A DNA stretch of 64,000 nt, taken from positions 1-64,000 of the forward strand of contig JANBPK010000706.1 of NCBI GenBank assembly GCA_027579435.1, read 5' to 3'. The notes below the pieces were generated by a model. That model was not told the origin of the DNA and ran no database searches. It saw only the letters and a program-made list of their open reading frames with translations. Positions 1-12,739 of this stretch are shown here, one piece after another. Both the position numbers and the translations under genes were made by a program. Source of the stretch: Candolleomyces eurysporus. Its lineage: Eukaryota > Basidiomycota > Agaricomycetes > Agaricales > Psathyrellaceae. The first letter of the stretch is position 1. Each line of letters begins with the position of its first letter.

Positions 1-898
1 ATGTTAGTGAACAACACAAGTGGACAATCCATACAACTTCCGGACTGAATTGGGTGTGGGTAAACCCCACCCCGGAAGTCCTACAATTCTTCATTACGTT
101 CAATAAGACATGTTTGAAGGTGAGTCCCTCTTCCAACATCTCGTTATAAGTGCAGTATGGTGCTGCTGAAATCCTCTAAGTCGTTTAGCTCAACTATCAC
201 GAAGTTCATGCACTATGAATTCTACAGCGGAATACGGTGCTTGGCATTCTTGGTTACTTCCATTCCTGAGCTACGAGCGCTATAGGTGCTCAGATGACCT
301 TCAGCTTTTGAGGTGATTTTACGACAGAGGTTTCAGGAGCCTTCATGACAGTTCAACCAAGATTATGTAGGAACCTCTGTGAATAGCTCTGCGACAGCAG
401 CACCGTTTGCCTTCTGTATTGACAGGGTCAGAGATCCAGGAAGCGACACATACCTTCAAGATCTACATTTATTATCACTGGAAGGCTCGGTGCCCTTCCT
501 CACCCTACCGACATTTCGAAAACCAAGGGCCGACGTCTTTGATACCTTCCAATGTGTGCAGGCCTTCGGCTGGAAGTACGAACCTGCTTCCATCAAGCGT
601 GAGAGAACGGCTTGTGGTTGTCGAGTACTTTCGGTGAGCCATCTCTGGAATCTTTTGCTGCCATGAGAGCCTTCCAGGTGGACTGTGTGACGTCCCCAAC
701 GCCTTCCTGTATTACATTTCATTTTTATGTTACACCATTACGGAGTACGGTATACAGCAGCCAGTGCAATTTATATTATCCCCTCTGGCTTCCCACCGCT
801 TTCACGTGTTTGAAGTCACGCAAACCCCCACCAGTGGGGGTCAGAGAAGCCCACTGGTTGGGGCTGTTTAGTCCCACAGGTGATTCAACGGTTATCCG
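1..898 (-). mobile_element. End of a second KDZ-type element copy, inverted, runs off left edge
   Basis: This stretch is the reverse complement of 31914-32811 (paired coordinates sum to 32812). The ~110 bp at the left edge and the three-frame translations across 379-722 are identical in the two copies, and no difference was found where compared. It contains the terminal inverted repeat (about 815-898) and one subterminal ~460-bp repeat unit. Identity stops between 898 and 899, the same terminal base defined by the target-site duplication of the complete copy. The rest of this element lies outside the window, so its own duplication (expected 899-906) cannot be checked. Near identity implies recent transposition or a segmental copy. 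Confidence 0.93.
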
Positions 899-2160
899 CC
901 CCAGGCAGAGGAGTGACTTACAGAAGGTCAGTGGCACCATCACCACTAAATCTAAATAGATGGGGTAAATCTCCTCCGGTACCATGCATCATAGTCTTAG
1001 ATTGAGGGCTGCTTTCAAAAAGAGACGGGAGTGGGTAGAGGAGTTTGGATCTAGGCAGAAGAAACGACTCGATGCTCCTCACACAGTGAGAACCAGACTT
1101 ACGGCCTCTTCTACAGGGAAGAACTCACAAAAGGGGTCAAATGTTCTTCGAAGGCGAAATTTCGTAACTTTATTCGTAATACCAAGATGTTTCATATAGC
1201 GAAAAACAGAAATATCTAACTCCTACATGATTCTTCCTGATATTACAACCGGCTCATGTAGTCTGTGCTGAAGAAAACAGGTAGACGTGAGGAATTGTAC
1301 GGGAGATCGACGGGTGTAAATACATCTTGCGACGCGGGGTGGCGTTCATGGTAAAGCTCGGGAACCCCTTCTGAGCTCTATGTAGAACTCATCTAGGAGG
1401 TCTTTGGGTGAGCTCCACGTCCCGTTCAGCCGCTCAACTGAGGTGTCCTCTCCCAATGATTTTCCGAAGTTACTGCCCCGGGCCACTTCCCCAACCCTTT
1501 GAGGTTGCATACAAGCCTCATGGCTGAGACTCGTACGCCGTCACACTGGTATATAGCTCCACATTTGTGGATAGCAGACTTCTTTTTTACGTGAAACACT
1601 GGATAGAGATCTTGAGGTTGTCGGTTACATTGATAAGTCACAGAATGGTAGTGAATGATCATGATGAAGAAACAGGCGAGCACTTTTAAGTGTCTTCACC
1701 ACTTCACAAGAGTCTGCATGGGTTGGATTGATTAGATTGCAAGGCAGCTGTGTGTTCTACATTATGACAGATTGCCTGTACTTCTCTGCCTTAGACGTAC
1801 ATCACGAGGTGTCAGCCTCGCATGGCTAATGTCGTACTGCAGATCATTACCGCGTCTTGTGATTGCATAATCTGTCTATCAGGGGATGGAAGGTCATCAT
1901 TCATGGCTTCGTCGAGCCATTCCAGTCGTAATTTGATTTCCATTTTGAAGATCCACTGAACTGATGCCGTGCACCTCAGCGTGAGCGCGAGGTAAACGCG
2001 GGAACCATTCACGAATGAGTGCATCGCTGGTAACCAGCGTCACCATTGAATCTTGGCTAATTACATTATCCAGACTTTCGATGAATACCATGTGCTGCTG
2101 TTCAGCTAGCATGAGATGTACTCTCAGTTCATCTTTTATTTGTCTGTCTTTTCCAAATAC
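899..2160. other. Intergenic, no convincing gene
   Basis: Host sequence next to the inverted element end. Only short unstructured open frames are present. A minus-strand frame of 88 codons (1897-2163) starts just upstream of, and divergent to, the CFEM-like gene. It has no recognisable domain and could be chance. Confidence 0.4.
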
Positions 2161-2167
2161 CATGGAC

Positions 2168-2176
2168 TATATAAAT
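2168..2176 (+). promoter_or_regulatory. TATA box of the CFEM-like gene
   Basis: TATATAAAT sits 90 bp upstream of the ATG at 2266, a spacing seen for several other genes in this window (17793 to 17885, 44732 to 44834). Confidence 0.5.
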
Positions 2177-2265
2177 CCCTGAGTCGTCTTTTTCCATCCT
2201 CAAGGTCTCCACCAACCAACTAAATAGCTCACCGAGTCCATATTCACTCTTCGTTACCGCCAAAA

Positions 2266-2918
2266 ATGTTCAAGTTTGCAACTGTCGTCTCTCTTCTGTC
2301 CTTCTTCATTCCGTCCGCCATGGCTACCGGCTCCGCACCGGCCTGCTTCAGTGGATGTGTGGAGAAGGCTGTTGCTACTGTTGGCTGCGCGATGTTTGTA
2401 CTCCCACTCATTTTATTGCCCTCTTTTACTCACTTTTGCTGCAGAACTGACCACCGTTGCGTCCAACAAGCCTTCGGGACGTTTGAGCCCGCCGTTCTTG
2501 AGTGCATGGAAGCGCAAGCTTGCAAGACGTGTAGGCACATCCATTGCTGGTACTCTATGTGAAGCTGATTCGGGACTCTCCAACAGTGGGTGAAGGCACG
2601 CAAGCTGACGTTGATGCCGCCGCAGAGGCTTTCGCTCTGCGCACTGCAATCATTCCGGCTAACGAATTTGACGGAATGTTGAGCGATAACGCTAGCGCCG
2701 TCATGAGTCGTGTTACGCCGCGTGGCTCCAGTCTCACCGAGCGCCAGAGCTGTAACACGGGGGACAACCTTTGTGTCAGTCTCACGTCCGCTCGCTGCAA
2801 CACCTATTGCCAGAGGTGCCACGTATCTGGAACCCGTTGTGTTGATTGCTCCGAGGGAATTTGTGCTGGCACCTTCGGTTTGACTTGTGTTTGTCAGACG
2901 CCGTGTGTTGGCTGTTGA
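2266..2918 (+). CDS. Secreted cysteine-rich protein with CFEM-like N-terminal domain
   Basis: Three exons: 2266-2393, 2445-2530 and 2587-2918, with phases that join cleanly. The protein starts with a hydrophobic signal peptide (MFKFATVVSLLSFFIPSAMA). Next comes a CFEM-like core with PAC-x3-C, x9-GC, TDHRC and LEC-x4-C spacing. The usual second Cys of the CLC pair is missing (CVQQ), so about six of the canonical eight cysteines are present. After a linker, the last ~50 residues form a second Cys-rich tail with about a dozen cysteines, ending CVGC. CFEM proteins are fungal surface or secreted proteins, some of which bind haem. Function here is not known. A decayed copy lies at 3916-4370. Confidence 0.7.
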
Positions 2919-2929
2919 TAACGATTTGC

Positions 2930-3915
2930 CTCAAGTCTTCAAGAGTATGTAGGAGTGGCCGAGTTGAGAACGGTTCTCCACCATTAATTGTCCATCTTTG
3001 TATTGGCTTCCTCTTAGTCCCTCTAACACCCGTGTATGATAGCTTTGTCGGGTACAGAAAGAACTTGAATGTGAATCACCTTGTGTCATCACTCCGACCA
3101 TTGTAGTACTAGGCAGTGCCTGCAAGCTGTAGCGTGTTAACAGCGCTTGTTATGCAGATCTGCTCAGGGAAATAAAAAGAGCCTGTATGCTCTAACCATG
3201 TCATCTAATTAGCAGTCCAACGCTGGGCAGGACTACATCTTACGAGAAACTGTCGACCACTATGTCATATGTAAGTCGTCAACCAGCATAAGGCGACATT
3301 TGAGGCTTGGCACCAGGCACATGGGTGCACTTTTTGAAGTCCGAAGCTCGTTCTGGGATATTCTTCTTGTAATCTCTACCTCCCACTCCAACACGTAACT
3401 TTGGTAACCTTTCATCATGTCTTTGAGATGGCTTCTCCATCTCACTCTTTGTCATGGTTGCGTCTTGTCCCATTTGATGTTTTGAATAACTATATGGTCG
3501 TATAGCGCAGCTGAGTCCTTTGTTGGCAGTATTGGGGAGTTTATAGAGTTTCATAGTCAATGAATATGTCCTCAGGAGATCCAGCCTCCACAGAGTCTCC
3601 ATGATTGAGGGCGTCTGATTATTGTGATAGTCGGTAATGAGTGGGATGGCAAGTGATATATGAGGAGGGCTTAGGATAATGATAGACACTCAATTTCTCG
3701 AGACGGGCCGACCAGCGAGATGTGAGGGGGCGGAACGAGTGTGTTTGAACGTATTCTAGGTATAGAGAAGAGTGACGACGACGAAAGGCGAGACCAATTG
3801 AAACGAATGAACATGAATGCGAAACGTCTCCTTGAGTCTGAGGGAATGGAGCTGGAAAAGTCGGATGTGAAGAGCGAGCCTCCAAAAAGAGAGTCCTCCA
3901 TGAGCTGATCGACTC
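2930..3915. other. Intergenic, no convincing gene
   Basis: Short overlapping minus-strand frames exist at 3260-3885 but lack domains, splice continuity or start context. Nothing supported. Confidence 0.4.
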
Positions 3916-4370
3916 CGAGTCGGGTTTAACAAGCCGTCGGGACCTTTGAGTCCGCCGTCGCTCAATGTGGGGAAAACACAGGATTGTAAGAGTCTAAGAC
4001 GTGGAGGTAAAGCCGATTCTGATTCTTATGACAGCTCAGCTCAGTCACACTCACAGACGCTATCGCTCAACTCACTGCTCTCGTCCCGGCCAACCACTTC
4101 GACGGTATGCTTACCAACAAGGCCAGCACCTTAATAGGTCGCGTTATGCCTCTAGGCCCCAGTCTGACTGAGCGTCAATACTGTGATACGATCGAGCAAT
4201 CTCTGCTTTCCGTCGGCTTCTCACTGCAACACCTATTATCAGAGGCGCCATTGGTCAGGAAGCAGACGTCGATTTCTGCGAAGGAATTTGCACTGGCTCC
4301 TAGGGTCTGGCTTGCGTCTGTAAGATGCCCTGCATTTCCCGTTAATTTGCCAAGAAGCTTGTGGAGTTTG
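3916..4370 (+). pseudogene. Degenerate copy of the CFEM-like gene
   Basis: From about 3930 the sequence follows exons 2-3 of the gene at 2266-2918. Shared stretches include aacaagccgtcgggaccttt, the Asn-His-Phe-Asp-Gly segment, LTERQ and the CNTYCQR-coding region. Indels and stops break the frame in several places, and the signal-peptide exon is absent. It is a 5'-truncated tandem duplicate in the same orientation, about 1.5 kb downstream of the parent. Confidence 0.7.
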
Positions 4371-5672
4371 TAACGGTCGAGCTGAAAACAGTCTCCCAGA
4401 TTGATTCGATCTGTCTTCGTATGAGCCTTGGTTTGTCTTTCTACCAGCTGTTGGTAGTAAGGATGCAAGTATTGTGCTATGGTTCTGAAGTTGCATTTAG
4501 TGGTGTCTGCAAACTCTAGCTTGTTAACGGCACTCCTTACAACGCAGTGAGTCGGTCAGGAGATCATGAGTATGTCAATTGGACTGATATCATTTAGATC
4601 GGTGATTCACATAGAGAGATGGTTCTCGGCATCTGCATCAGAAAAATTTGGCGGTCTGGGCCACCCTTGAGAGCTTGGACAATCAGCGAATCTAGAATGG
4701 TGCATCAGCCGAATACCCTAGAACCTGAAAGGCGCCGAGGGGTCGCGGGTACGACCAAATCAATGTCAATTCAAATCCTCCTCAGGCACAACTTGAAACA
4801 CACACCTCAACACCAATAGCGCCCACCCAACCCGCCTAGGAGTAACCACCGCCCATCATATGCATCCCATCGACACTGTTCCGGGACTTTCTCACCACAG
4901 ACACACCTCGGGCCAAAGAATGGGATCACTGCGTAATGCCGGGAGAAGCTACCCTATTTTCGTGGTACATGAGCGATATTGCACGTACGTACGTGGGGTC
5001 CTACACGTGCAAAGATAATTCAGGGCCCTCTTAGGCGCTTATCGATTCCCAAACCCTGTTCAAAGGGTTTTGGGGGTGTCAAGGGTGCCTCCTTCCAGTG
5101 ATTTTTTAACAATGAGTCAGTGATCTCCGACGGGAGAAACAGATAGCGAATCTGCAGGTGCAACGATGACTCACTTGTGCCGTAGACTCCACTGGCATGA
5201 GGCCACCGCCCATTTCACAGGACGTTTAAACCCTCGATCGATCTACCCAAATCAATGGCATGTTTCATGGAGTACACATGTAGAACGGCAGGCGCTGATG
5301 TCGAATGACATGCGGTAAGCAAGCAGTAGAATAGTAGCACCAAGAGGAAAGTGGCGCTTACACAGGAGGCTTCACAAGTTTGACTGATTGACACCCTTGT
5401 CAAATGCGCAATACACGCTTATACCCATTGCCGGTACGCCTTGGTCAATCTGATCACATTGCCTGTATTTCTTGTGAAGGTCCGGGCGGAGGTTACTTGA
5501 GCGCTATCTCGGTTGACATGAATCGTCAGTGATTCCTACCTCCCCGAGTCAAATCCGATTCCTCCCATTTTTCAGTCGTTGTCGAATTATCCACGATCGA
5601 TGGATCCTGGTCACGGAGGTGATTTATTCATCCTTGGAGCCATTTTCGTTTACGGACACACCCTCACGATGC
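4371..5672. other. Intergenic, no gene seen
   Basis: Low-complexity-free, non-coding looking sequence with no frame above ~70 codons that resembles protein. Confidence 0.4.
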
Positions 5673-5832
5673 CTTGTGTCAACGCCACACAGAGAAAGGC
5701 CCTGCGAGCGAACATGGTCCTCAACATCATATCCATGAGGAAACTCCTCAAGATACGCTGAAAGTCGACGCCAAGAATGGCAGAGAAGGGGGTAGAAGCG
5801 CAAATACTTCCTTCATCGTCCAAGACAGTCCC

Positions 5833-6921
5833 ATGGAGCTTCCTGGTACGTATACCTGCTTTACCGTCCAATCGATGAGTAGGTCTCATAGGGAGGCGTC
5901 TGCAGATTCTCGAGGGCAATATACCACCTTCTATAACCAATTCGCAAATCTCATCATGATCGTAAGTCAATAATTATTCTAAACGCGAATTGCAAATGAC
6001 CGCGGACCTTACACCATTGCCAAACAGTCAACCTTTACCGGAGGCGTCCAAGCTGCCGTGCTCTCCTTCATGAACGACCTCCTCTCTGGTGAGGCTCTCA
6101 AAGTCCAACTTTTCCCATTAGACCCCGCAGATCCATCCCGCACCCTCTACTCCTCATTTTCCCTGGGCCTCATGCTCGGTCTACTCGCCGTAGCACTCAA
6201 CTTGACTGTCGCGGCAATCGCAGCCGTCAACGCTGCCCTTGCCTGCCACTTCTCTTTGCACCTCCCACCGGCGGACCACAAACCCTCGATGGAAGCCCGA
6301 ATAGTATTCTGCATGCTCATTCAATTTATGGCCTCCGGTCTCGCCGGCATTTCTCTTGTCCTCCTCTCTCTAAGCTTCGACAAAGCCTTCACAATCGTTA
6401 CTGCCATTTTGTTCTTTGCGGGGATCATCATCTCGGCGTACCACCTCGTAGCGCTATTTGGCTCGCAGTGGTTTACCAAGTTGCGAGGACAACCATTGCA
6501 CAGTATATCACTCGTCATTTCGACATGTGCATTTGGGTTCGATGTGTCGACCCCTTCGCCTTCTTCCTGGTTCACCATCACTACCTTCGGGTTCACCGTC
6601 ACATATCATATGCTCGCTGTACTCCACAATAGGAGCTCCAAGGGCGATCGACCGAGGAGGTTGGCGATTTTCGGCGTAGCGTTGATCGCTGGGTGTTGGG
6701 TTGGGTGTGCGATCGTCACTGCCACGTTGGGCCATTTTCGTGAAGCGCATTGGCATCGGGATAGAGTGGTGATGTATCTCGTTATTTCGCTGGCGAGTGC
6801 GGAGGCTGCAGTTTTGGTGGCGATTGGAGGGTTTGATTATAGAGCGAAGGCAAGTTGGGAGAAGAACCGCCCTAACCAGGCTCCGTCCTCGCCCCATGAC
6901 TCTTCTTATTTGAAGAAGTAA
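5833..6921 (+). CDS. Polytopic membrane protein, paralogue 1
   Basis: Homologous to the genes at 9515-10663 and 57506-58861. The second exon (5906-5961, 56 nt) and last exon (6028-6921) match their lengths and splice phases exactly. The ATG at 5833 is the first in frame, but the frame is open upstream to 5674. The paralogues have a 118-nt first coding part, so an upstream exon may be missing. The shared block is NQFANLIMI followed by STFTGGVQAAVLSFMNDLL. Six or seven hydrophobic segments follow, with a conserved FDVSTPSPSSWFTIT loop. No family name recognised; probably an integral membrane protein of unknown role. Confidence 0.75.
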
Positions 6922-8883
6922 AGGGAGATTGCACGTGCAAGTTTAGGGTTCTGTGATGGTTTTCATGGCCGATTTCTATCATGTGTGTATTTTAGAGTAG
7001 TCTTCTTCCGTGAATGAAGCAAAGACTAGTCGTACCGGTGTTGAAGTCATGTCGACATTGCGGTTCCAACCAGATCAAACCACCGGCATTCCCAGTAGCA
7101 GAACTGTTGGGTGTTTGCAATGGATGAATATGCAATCCTTCTCCTGCGAGAAGTGACAACAATTCAAAATTGGTTGAGGAGGTGAAGGTCAAAACTAAGG
7201 AGAAGATGGCACAAACCACGCGCCTCACGGCCACATAATTCATCGTAGCGCCATACCAGGTGGGAATCCAGGCTATAATGTGGGTTTGGTGCCAAACGTG
7301 TAAGAATAATTGGTGTATAACTAGTAGAAGGTATCGGCCCTAAAGTGAGTACAGGGGCCCTAGCTTCAAGATATAAGTTGAAGAAGAAGTAATAAACTGC
7401 GTTCAGAGAGGTATTCAAGGTGTAGCGGTGTAAGGTTTTTAACCATGGTCGCGGAGGAAAAGGATACAACACGAACAGCAGTGACACATCATTACCGGGG
7501 CCGGCAGTAATACCCCCGGGGCCAGAAAGTCCGGCGACACTCGGCATTGCATGGCAAGAGACGCTAGACATCGAAAGCGCCTCCGCCAACTGCCACCAAT
7601 GTCACCGTTCCACGCCAACATACAGCGAAAGTCGGTGTATCCAATTCCGGTACGCCGAATGACAGCGACACTTGCCGACAGCCGGTGAAACTTGTTAACA
7701 GTTGCCGCTAAATGTGTATACCAGGCGTATGCAGCTATGCTCTTGTCCCTTTGGTCATCCCCTAGTACTGTCTCATGCGATAACCTCGGATATTAGAGTC
7801 GAGTATGTTGTCGAGTATGTTGCTTTGCACATCTTGAGTAATATTGTTTACTCTCGGAAGCCAAGTACTTGTGTTGTGCTGCTCGCTGCACTGTATCAAG
7901 TATGATAGGAGTTGTTGGGACCGTATTTTGGTGAAATGTTATTGTGGGTTCATTTGTAGAGCGAGTACAAGGTCGAAATAGTGTAGCGTATCCATTTAGG
8001 TACCTAACAGACCTTAGTCAGGTCCATATCCGTGTCAAATGCTTCTGCATTTTAATTGAAACACCTCAGATCACGACAGGTAATGCTGCAACAACAGAAA
8101 TTTATTTTGAATTGAGCACTAAACTAGATTTCTCCCACAACAGCAGCAATACATGAATGAAAAAATCGAAGATGACATCGGTCATTTACCTCAACATCAA
8201 TGGCCGACCACCGACACCGAAAGACTGCGGCATTCAGTGGCCATTGTCGAAGAGAACCAGCGCAAGTCGGTGACTGTCGGCGTTAGTTGCCGAATAGTGC
8301 CCAGGTTGATCGCTGCCAGTCGTCGAGCTCCTACAGTTGATGCTGGGAGCTGTTGACAAATAATACCATACGCCGTTCACCGATGAACGTCGACGACAAT
8401 CGACGACATCCGCCGTCATCCTTCGACAAACTTCGGGGTTCCGGGCATATAACTCCAAGCCGGTGCGACACATCACACGGGCGCTAACTGTGAGTAGTAA
8501 CTCAACAGCAACTCCCGCAACGGATATTCAATAGTCAGCGCTCTGTCTATGTCCTGGAATGATTGGAGCACCTCCATGATACCCGCACGATATCTCTTCC
8601 AGCGAGCACTGTACGTGATCGACAGGAAGATGAACGCCCTGTACCTCGGCTTACGCTCGGCCTCTGACTAGTTCTGTCGTTTTTCCCAGTGCCGCCTTAC
8701 TTGTTGAACTGCCAGATGTCGCACACGACACACCACGACACCTGTCGGAGAGAAAAATTGATTGACAGGCGGCCTGAACTAAGTATTAGTATTTAACCCG
8801 CGAGATTGCTGCTCATCCTACCGCATCACAGCTGGTCTGTGTACCATCCTCCAATCCTGTCAGTGAAAGATCGGGCGATCACC
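6922..8883. other. Intergenic, no gene seen
   Basis: About 2 kb without a supported frame. The last ~80 bp before 8884 share ACAGCTGGTCTGTGT with the region upstream of the peptide gene at 16199, a shared promoter segment. Confidence 0.45.
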
Positions 8884-9209
8884 ATGCGTCTCTGTGGTAA
8901 ATCGCTACTTCTTGTCCTCTCTTTGACCACTTCGTTGGCAGTGTCTGCCCCGGTTCAAAATAATCATTCTCGAATATCGCTTCCGGAGGGTCTTTTAACC
9001 GTTGCCAGTACGAGTCCCAGTCAGCTGCGAGAAAGGGGACTCAAAGCAGAGCTGTTCATGAGGAGGTGGGACATATCGGTGAGTATGCAAATTGATACTA
9101 GATCGTAGTCTCCGACCAACCCCCTCCATAGAGCCTTTGGAATACCCTCCAGCAACCAGGCATGGGCAAGCAACCGCCGAATAACAACAGGAATGGGAGG
9201 AGGGGATAG
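8884..9209 (+). CDS. Small secreted peptide precursor, family member 1
   Basis: Two exons (8884-9078 and 9132-9209, phase 0) encode 90 aa. A signal peptide (MRLCGKSLLLVLSLTTSLAVSA) is followed by a spacer. A dibasic MRR site precedes a C-terminal peptide of about 28 residues containing WDIS and GKQPP and ending in a basic GRRG. Gene 16199 starts with the same MRL and SLLL..SLA..AP signature and shares an upstream segment. Exon boundary, dibasic position and GK-x-P motif are shared, so the family assignment is stronger than any single member. Kex2-type processing and secretion are inferred from the sequence. Confidence 0.65.
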
Positions 9210-9514
9210 CGTTGATTGTCTCGCGGGTCATTGCGCATTTTGGGCAGAAGTTGCTTGGCTTTCAGGGACGAACACTTCAAATCGTGTCGTGATTTGCTAT
9301 AATCATTTCTACTTAGACATGTCAATGATGCTCTCTGGCGCCACCACCAGAATGCAACGGCTATCTACTGTGTGGCTATCAATGCCTTTCATCTGATCCC
9401 AAAGCATAATCAACCCAGAAAGTAGATGTGATCTAAGTCAAAAGCTCAGAGAATGATAAAAGATCAAGGAGACGTTGCAAATTTACATTGATTCGGGATG
9501 ATCATATTCGGACA

Positions 9515-10663
9515 TCATTGTCCGGCTGTCTTCGGGTTCCTTCCGCTCTCTACCCTTTTGGCCAAATCCCAGAATCCGATCGCCAACAAAATCGCCCCCT
9601 CCACGCTCGCTAGGGTGAGAACCACATAACGACAAGCGTTCTCCCACTGTCCATGAGGTTCACTTAGCGTCGCCGTCACAGCCGCACACCCAGCCCAACA
9701 GCCCGCAATCAATAGCACACCAACAATGTAGACCCTCCTTGGTGATGTATCCTCTTTCTGAGTCCGGTTGTGGAGGACTGCAAGCATATGGTATATCATC
9801 GTAAATCCGTAGGTGGTGATGGTAAACCAAGACGACGGAGATGGTGTCGACACGTCGAACCCGAACGCCGCCGTAGAAATGATGAGGGATACAACGTGCA
9901 AGGGCTGTTTCGTGAGCTCGCTGAACCATTCCTCAGCAAAGAGCGCTACGAGGTGGTACGTTGATATCACGATGCCCGCGAAGAACAGGATGGAGGTCAC
10001 GATCATAAACGGCTTGTCGAGATTTAAGCAAAGAAGGATTAAGGATATTCCAGCCACGCCTGACGCCATAAACTGGATGAGCATGCAGAGCGTGATCCGA
10101 GCTTCCATGGTCGGATTGTATTTTGTGGGTTTGTTGAGCGTGAAGTGGCAGGCGAGGGCAGCGTTGACAGCTGCTATGGCTGCGACTGTCAAGTTGAGTG
10201 CGATAGCCAACAGACCGAGCATCAGGCCGAGGGAGAAGGTAGAATAGGTTTTGCCGGAGCGTTTTGAAGAGTCCACTGGGAAGAGTTCAACTTGGAGTGC
10301 GTCTCCGGAGAGGAGGTCATTCATAAAGGAGAGAACAGCGGCTTGGACACCTCCGGTAAAAGTTGCCTGAATGTACAGATCGCCGATATTGAGCATTGTC
10401 AGCGTCGAGCAAGATCATACGCGACTTACGACCATGATCAAGTTCGCAAACTGGGTGTAAAAGGTTTGAAAATAATTTCGATGATCTGAAAGAATCGTCT
10501 TGGTTAGCAAGCCGTACTATCGGATGGCAAGTATTTAGAGCGTACCATCTCCCCAAGGAAACTGGGTGGCAACTTGCCCTTTCGGGCCATCACCAGGATC
10601 TTCTTTGACGTCTGTTAGGGTCTCAGCCCCAGTACTGGCGCGGATGTGTTGGCTGATTGACAT
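9515..10663 (-). CDS. Polytopic membrane protein, paralogue 2
   Basis: Three exons on the minus strand: 10663-10546 (118 nt), 10485-10430 (56 nt) and 10366-9515 (852 nt), giving 341 aa. The N-terminus is short and hydrophilic (MSISQHIRASTGAETL). Next is the conserved TQFANLIMV/ATFTGGVQAAVLSFMNDLL block, then six or seven membrane segments with FDVSTPSPSSWFTITTYGF between them. It faces the peptide gene 8884-9209 convergently. The exon lengths match paralogue 3 exactly, which supports the model. No known family recognised; unrelated by eye to classic transporters. Confidence 0.85.
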
Positions 10664-11930
10664 CGCTGTAGCACGAGTATTCACTGTAAATTGTAGAAAT
10701 CAGGGTTCCCCAACGCTAACGTTCTTGAAGCAAAATACTGGTGTTATACCTACCGATGTGGCAGCCACGTTTAAATATCCGGGGAGCAGAGTGAGAATGA
10801 TTGAGAATGTCAACGCCTATGTCGCTCGTTTAAGTACCATACACGCTTGTTGCTTGACACGCAACTTCCTCGCCATGTTGCAGGGCGTCTATTGAAGCTA
10901 ATTAACACGCCTCCCGAATAAGCCACCGCACTGTCTTCATCTTTTGTGTGCCGGCGCAGTACTTGCGCCCTCCTCATTGAATTGATGACACGCCACAGCG
11001 TGCCCATCACGTAGAGAAACGCACGGTCTGGGCGGAACTCATGCTCACTCGACCTTCGTGCCGTACGCCAGGTTCAGCAAACGTCAATCAGATGATCCAC
11101 GACATTCTAAAGTAGCTTGTCATTGGCCAACGTATCTCTCATTGTGGATGCCTCGTTTTCCGTAGCTCATGCAAGGAAGTCAATGACTTTGAGCGATCGG
11201 TGCTTCGTTAATTTTAGTCGACAAACGTGTTCGATCTACGATGCTATTCGGTAAGTGATTCCTACCTATAGAGCCCAAGGAGTCCGAGCCAATTACAATA
11301 ATCATCCAACGGCCCCTGAAGTCATATAAGATTGCTGATTCGAGGTGCTTCGGGATGAAATGGAAAGGCACTGATAGGGGCCGCTGCAGACACCTCACGC
11401 TATTGAACGCTCTCAGCAAGCCATCGAGGAGCGCTTTACAAGACTGTCACCTGACAGAAGTGTGGACGTCGTCCAGGCATTGTTTGGTTGTGTTATGGAC
11501 AGCCCTGCCGGGACCGTGCCGATCGTTTCGCACGTTTCACGATCTTTTCCTCGACTTTCGACCATGGCCTGACTAGTTTCCCGTACTCAGTCGACGAACA
11601 TTCTTCCATTTTTGGGTTGCATCCTAGATGGAATGAATGGACCTTTGAAAGCGACCGATGAACACTAATTCAAGTGACATCACCCCTAGGACAGGTGTCC
11701 ATTCAGCACATTCGGAAAGCAAGGCGGAGCAGGATAGATCATCTGGTTTCTCCAGCAACCTCAAGATGCTCATTCTCTTGCCTTCCCTAGAGGCTCCTCT
11801 CCCCAAGAAACGTTCGGTTTTTCGCTGTCCTTATTCATACATGCTACCCTAGAACCTGGGTCTGTGGCACAACGTCAAACATAGTCCCTGAATAATGCTG
11901 ATAGCGGCCATCTCCTAGGTTTCCAACTAG
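10664..11930. other. Intergenic, no gene seen
   Basis: No frame with domain, signal or splice support. Confidence 0.4.
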
Positions 11931-12272
11931 ATGACATCTTCCGGCTCGGAGCTCCAGGGCACCGCGCCAGGTGCGGGCATACCCGACAATGAGATTGAGT
12001 ACGGTCGCTAGGTCCCTAGGTCAGGAGAGAGCAGCCTCGGTGTGCAGACACATGTTCCGCGGATCCTTCATAACTTCCTAACCGACCATCCTGCAGACTC
12101 TGATTACTACGACGAATTGAAGCAAGGCTTTCTCCCCGAAGAAGCGTTGACTTGCTGCCCGGCTATAGCGCGGACGTCTGGATCTCGGGATGTGATTACG
12201 CTGGACCCGACTCAACACGTCTGGTGTTTTTTAGGCTCGAGTCCGAATCCAGCACCGCTACCGCCTGACTGA
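11931..12272 (+). pseudogene. Possible decayed or unresolved small gene
   Basis: An ATG at 11931 opens MTSSGSELQGTAPGAG and reaches a stop after about 26 codons. A second, protein-like frame follows (residues such as HVPRILHNFLTDHPADSDYY) and runs to 12272. A very short or missing intron would be needed to join them. Either a broken gene or chance; nothing recognised. Confidence 0.25.
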
Positions 12273-12739
12273 CGATGGCATAGAGCAATCAAAGCCAACA
12301 CGCGACCAGCACTGACATGTTCGACATCAACGCTCAAGATCCCAACCGAGCCTCGTGTCGAAACAAGTCGGTAAGTGTAAGATGGGACTACTCTCCCCAG
12401 TTGCCACACCAAATTCAAAATACGTCCTTGCCAGTCTTTTGTCAACGACTTAGACGAGCTGACCGCCACCAGGCTTACTAACTACGATTGATCAAATTGG
12501 CACAGCTACTTGCGGCTGGATGTGCAGCGGGAAATTTGACTATCGGACGTGCTGCTGTTGTTAAGAAGCAGTAGCCTTGAACCAAGTAGGAGATTAGTGG
12601 TCTGGGCCATGAAATTTGATACAGTACTATTCTACAAGCCATATGGGCATACACTCGTGCAGGGGTCAAAGACGTTTCATTGTTTTCTAATATTCGTTCC
12701 ATCCGATCGCATTCTGTGTTGCTGGTGCGTTCACAATCA

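Noticed and set aside
379..722. 95- and 88-codon frames repeated identically at 32090-32433
   Set aside because: They lie in the non-coding terminal region of the two element copies; identity reflects DNA copying, not protein conservation.
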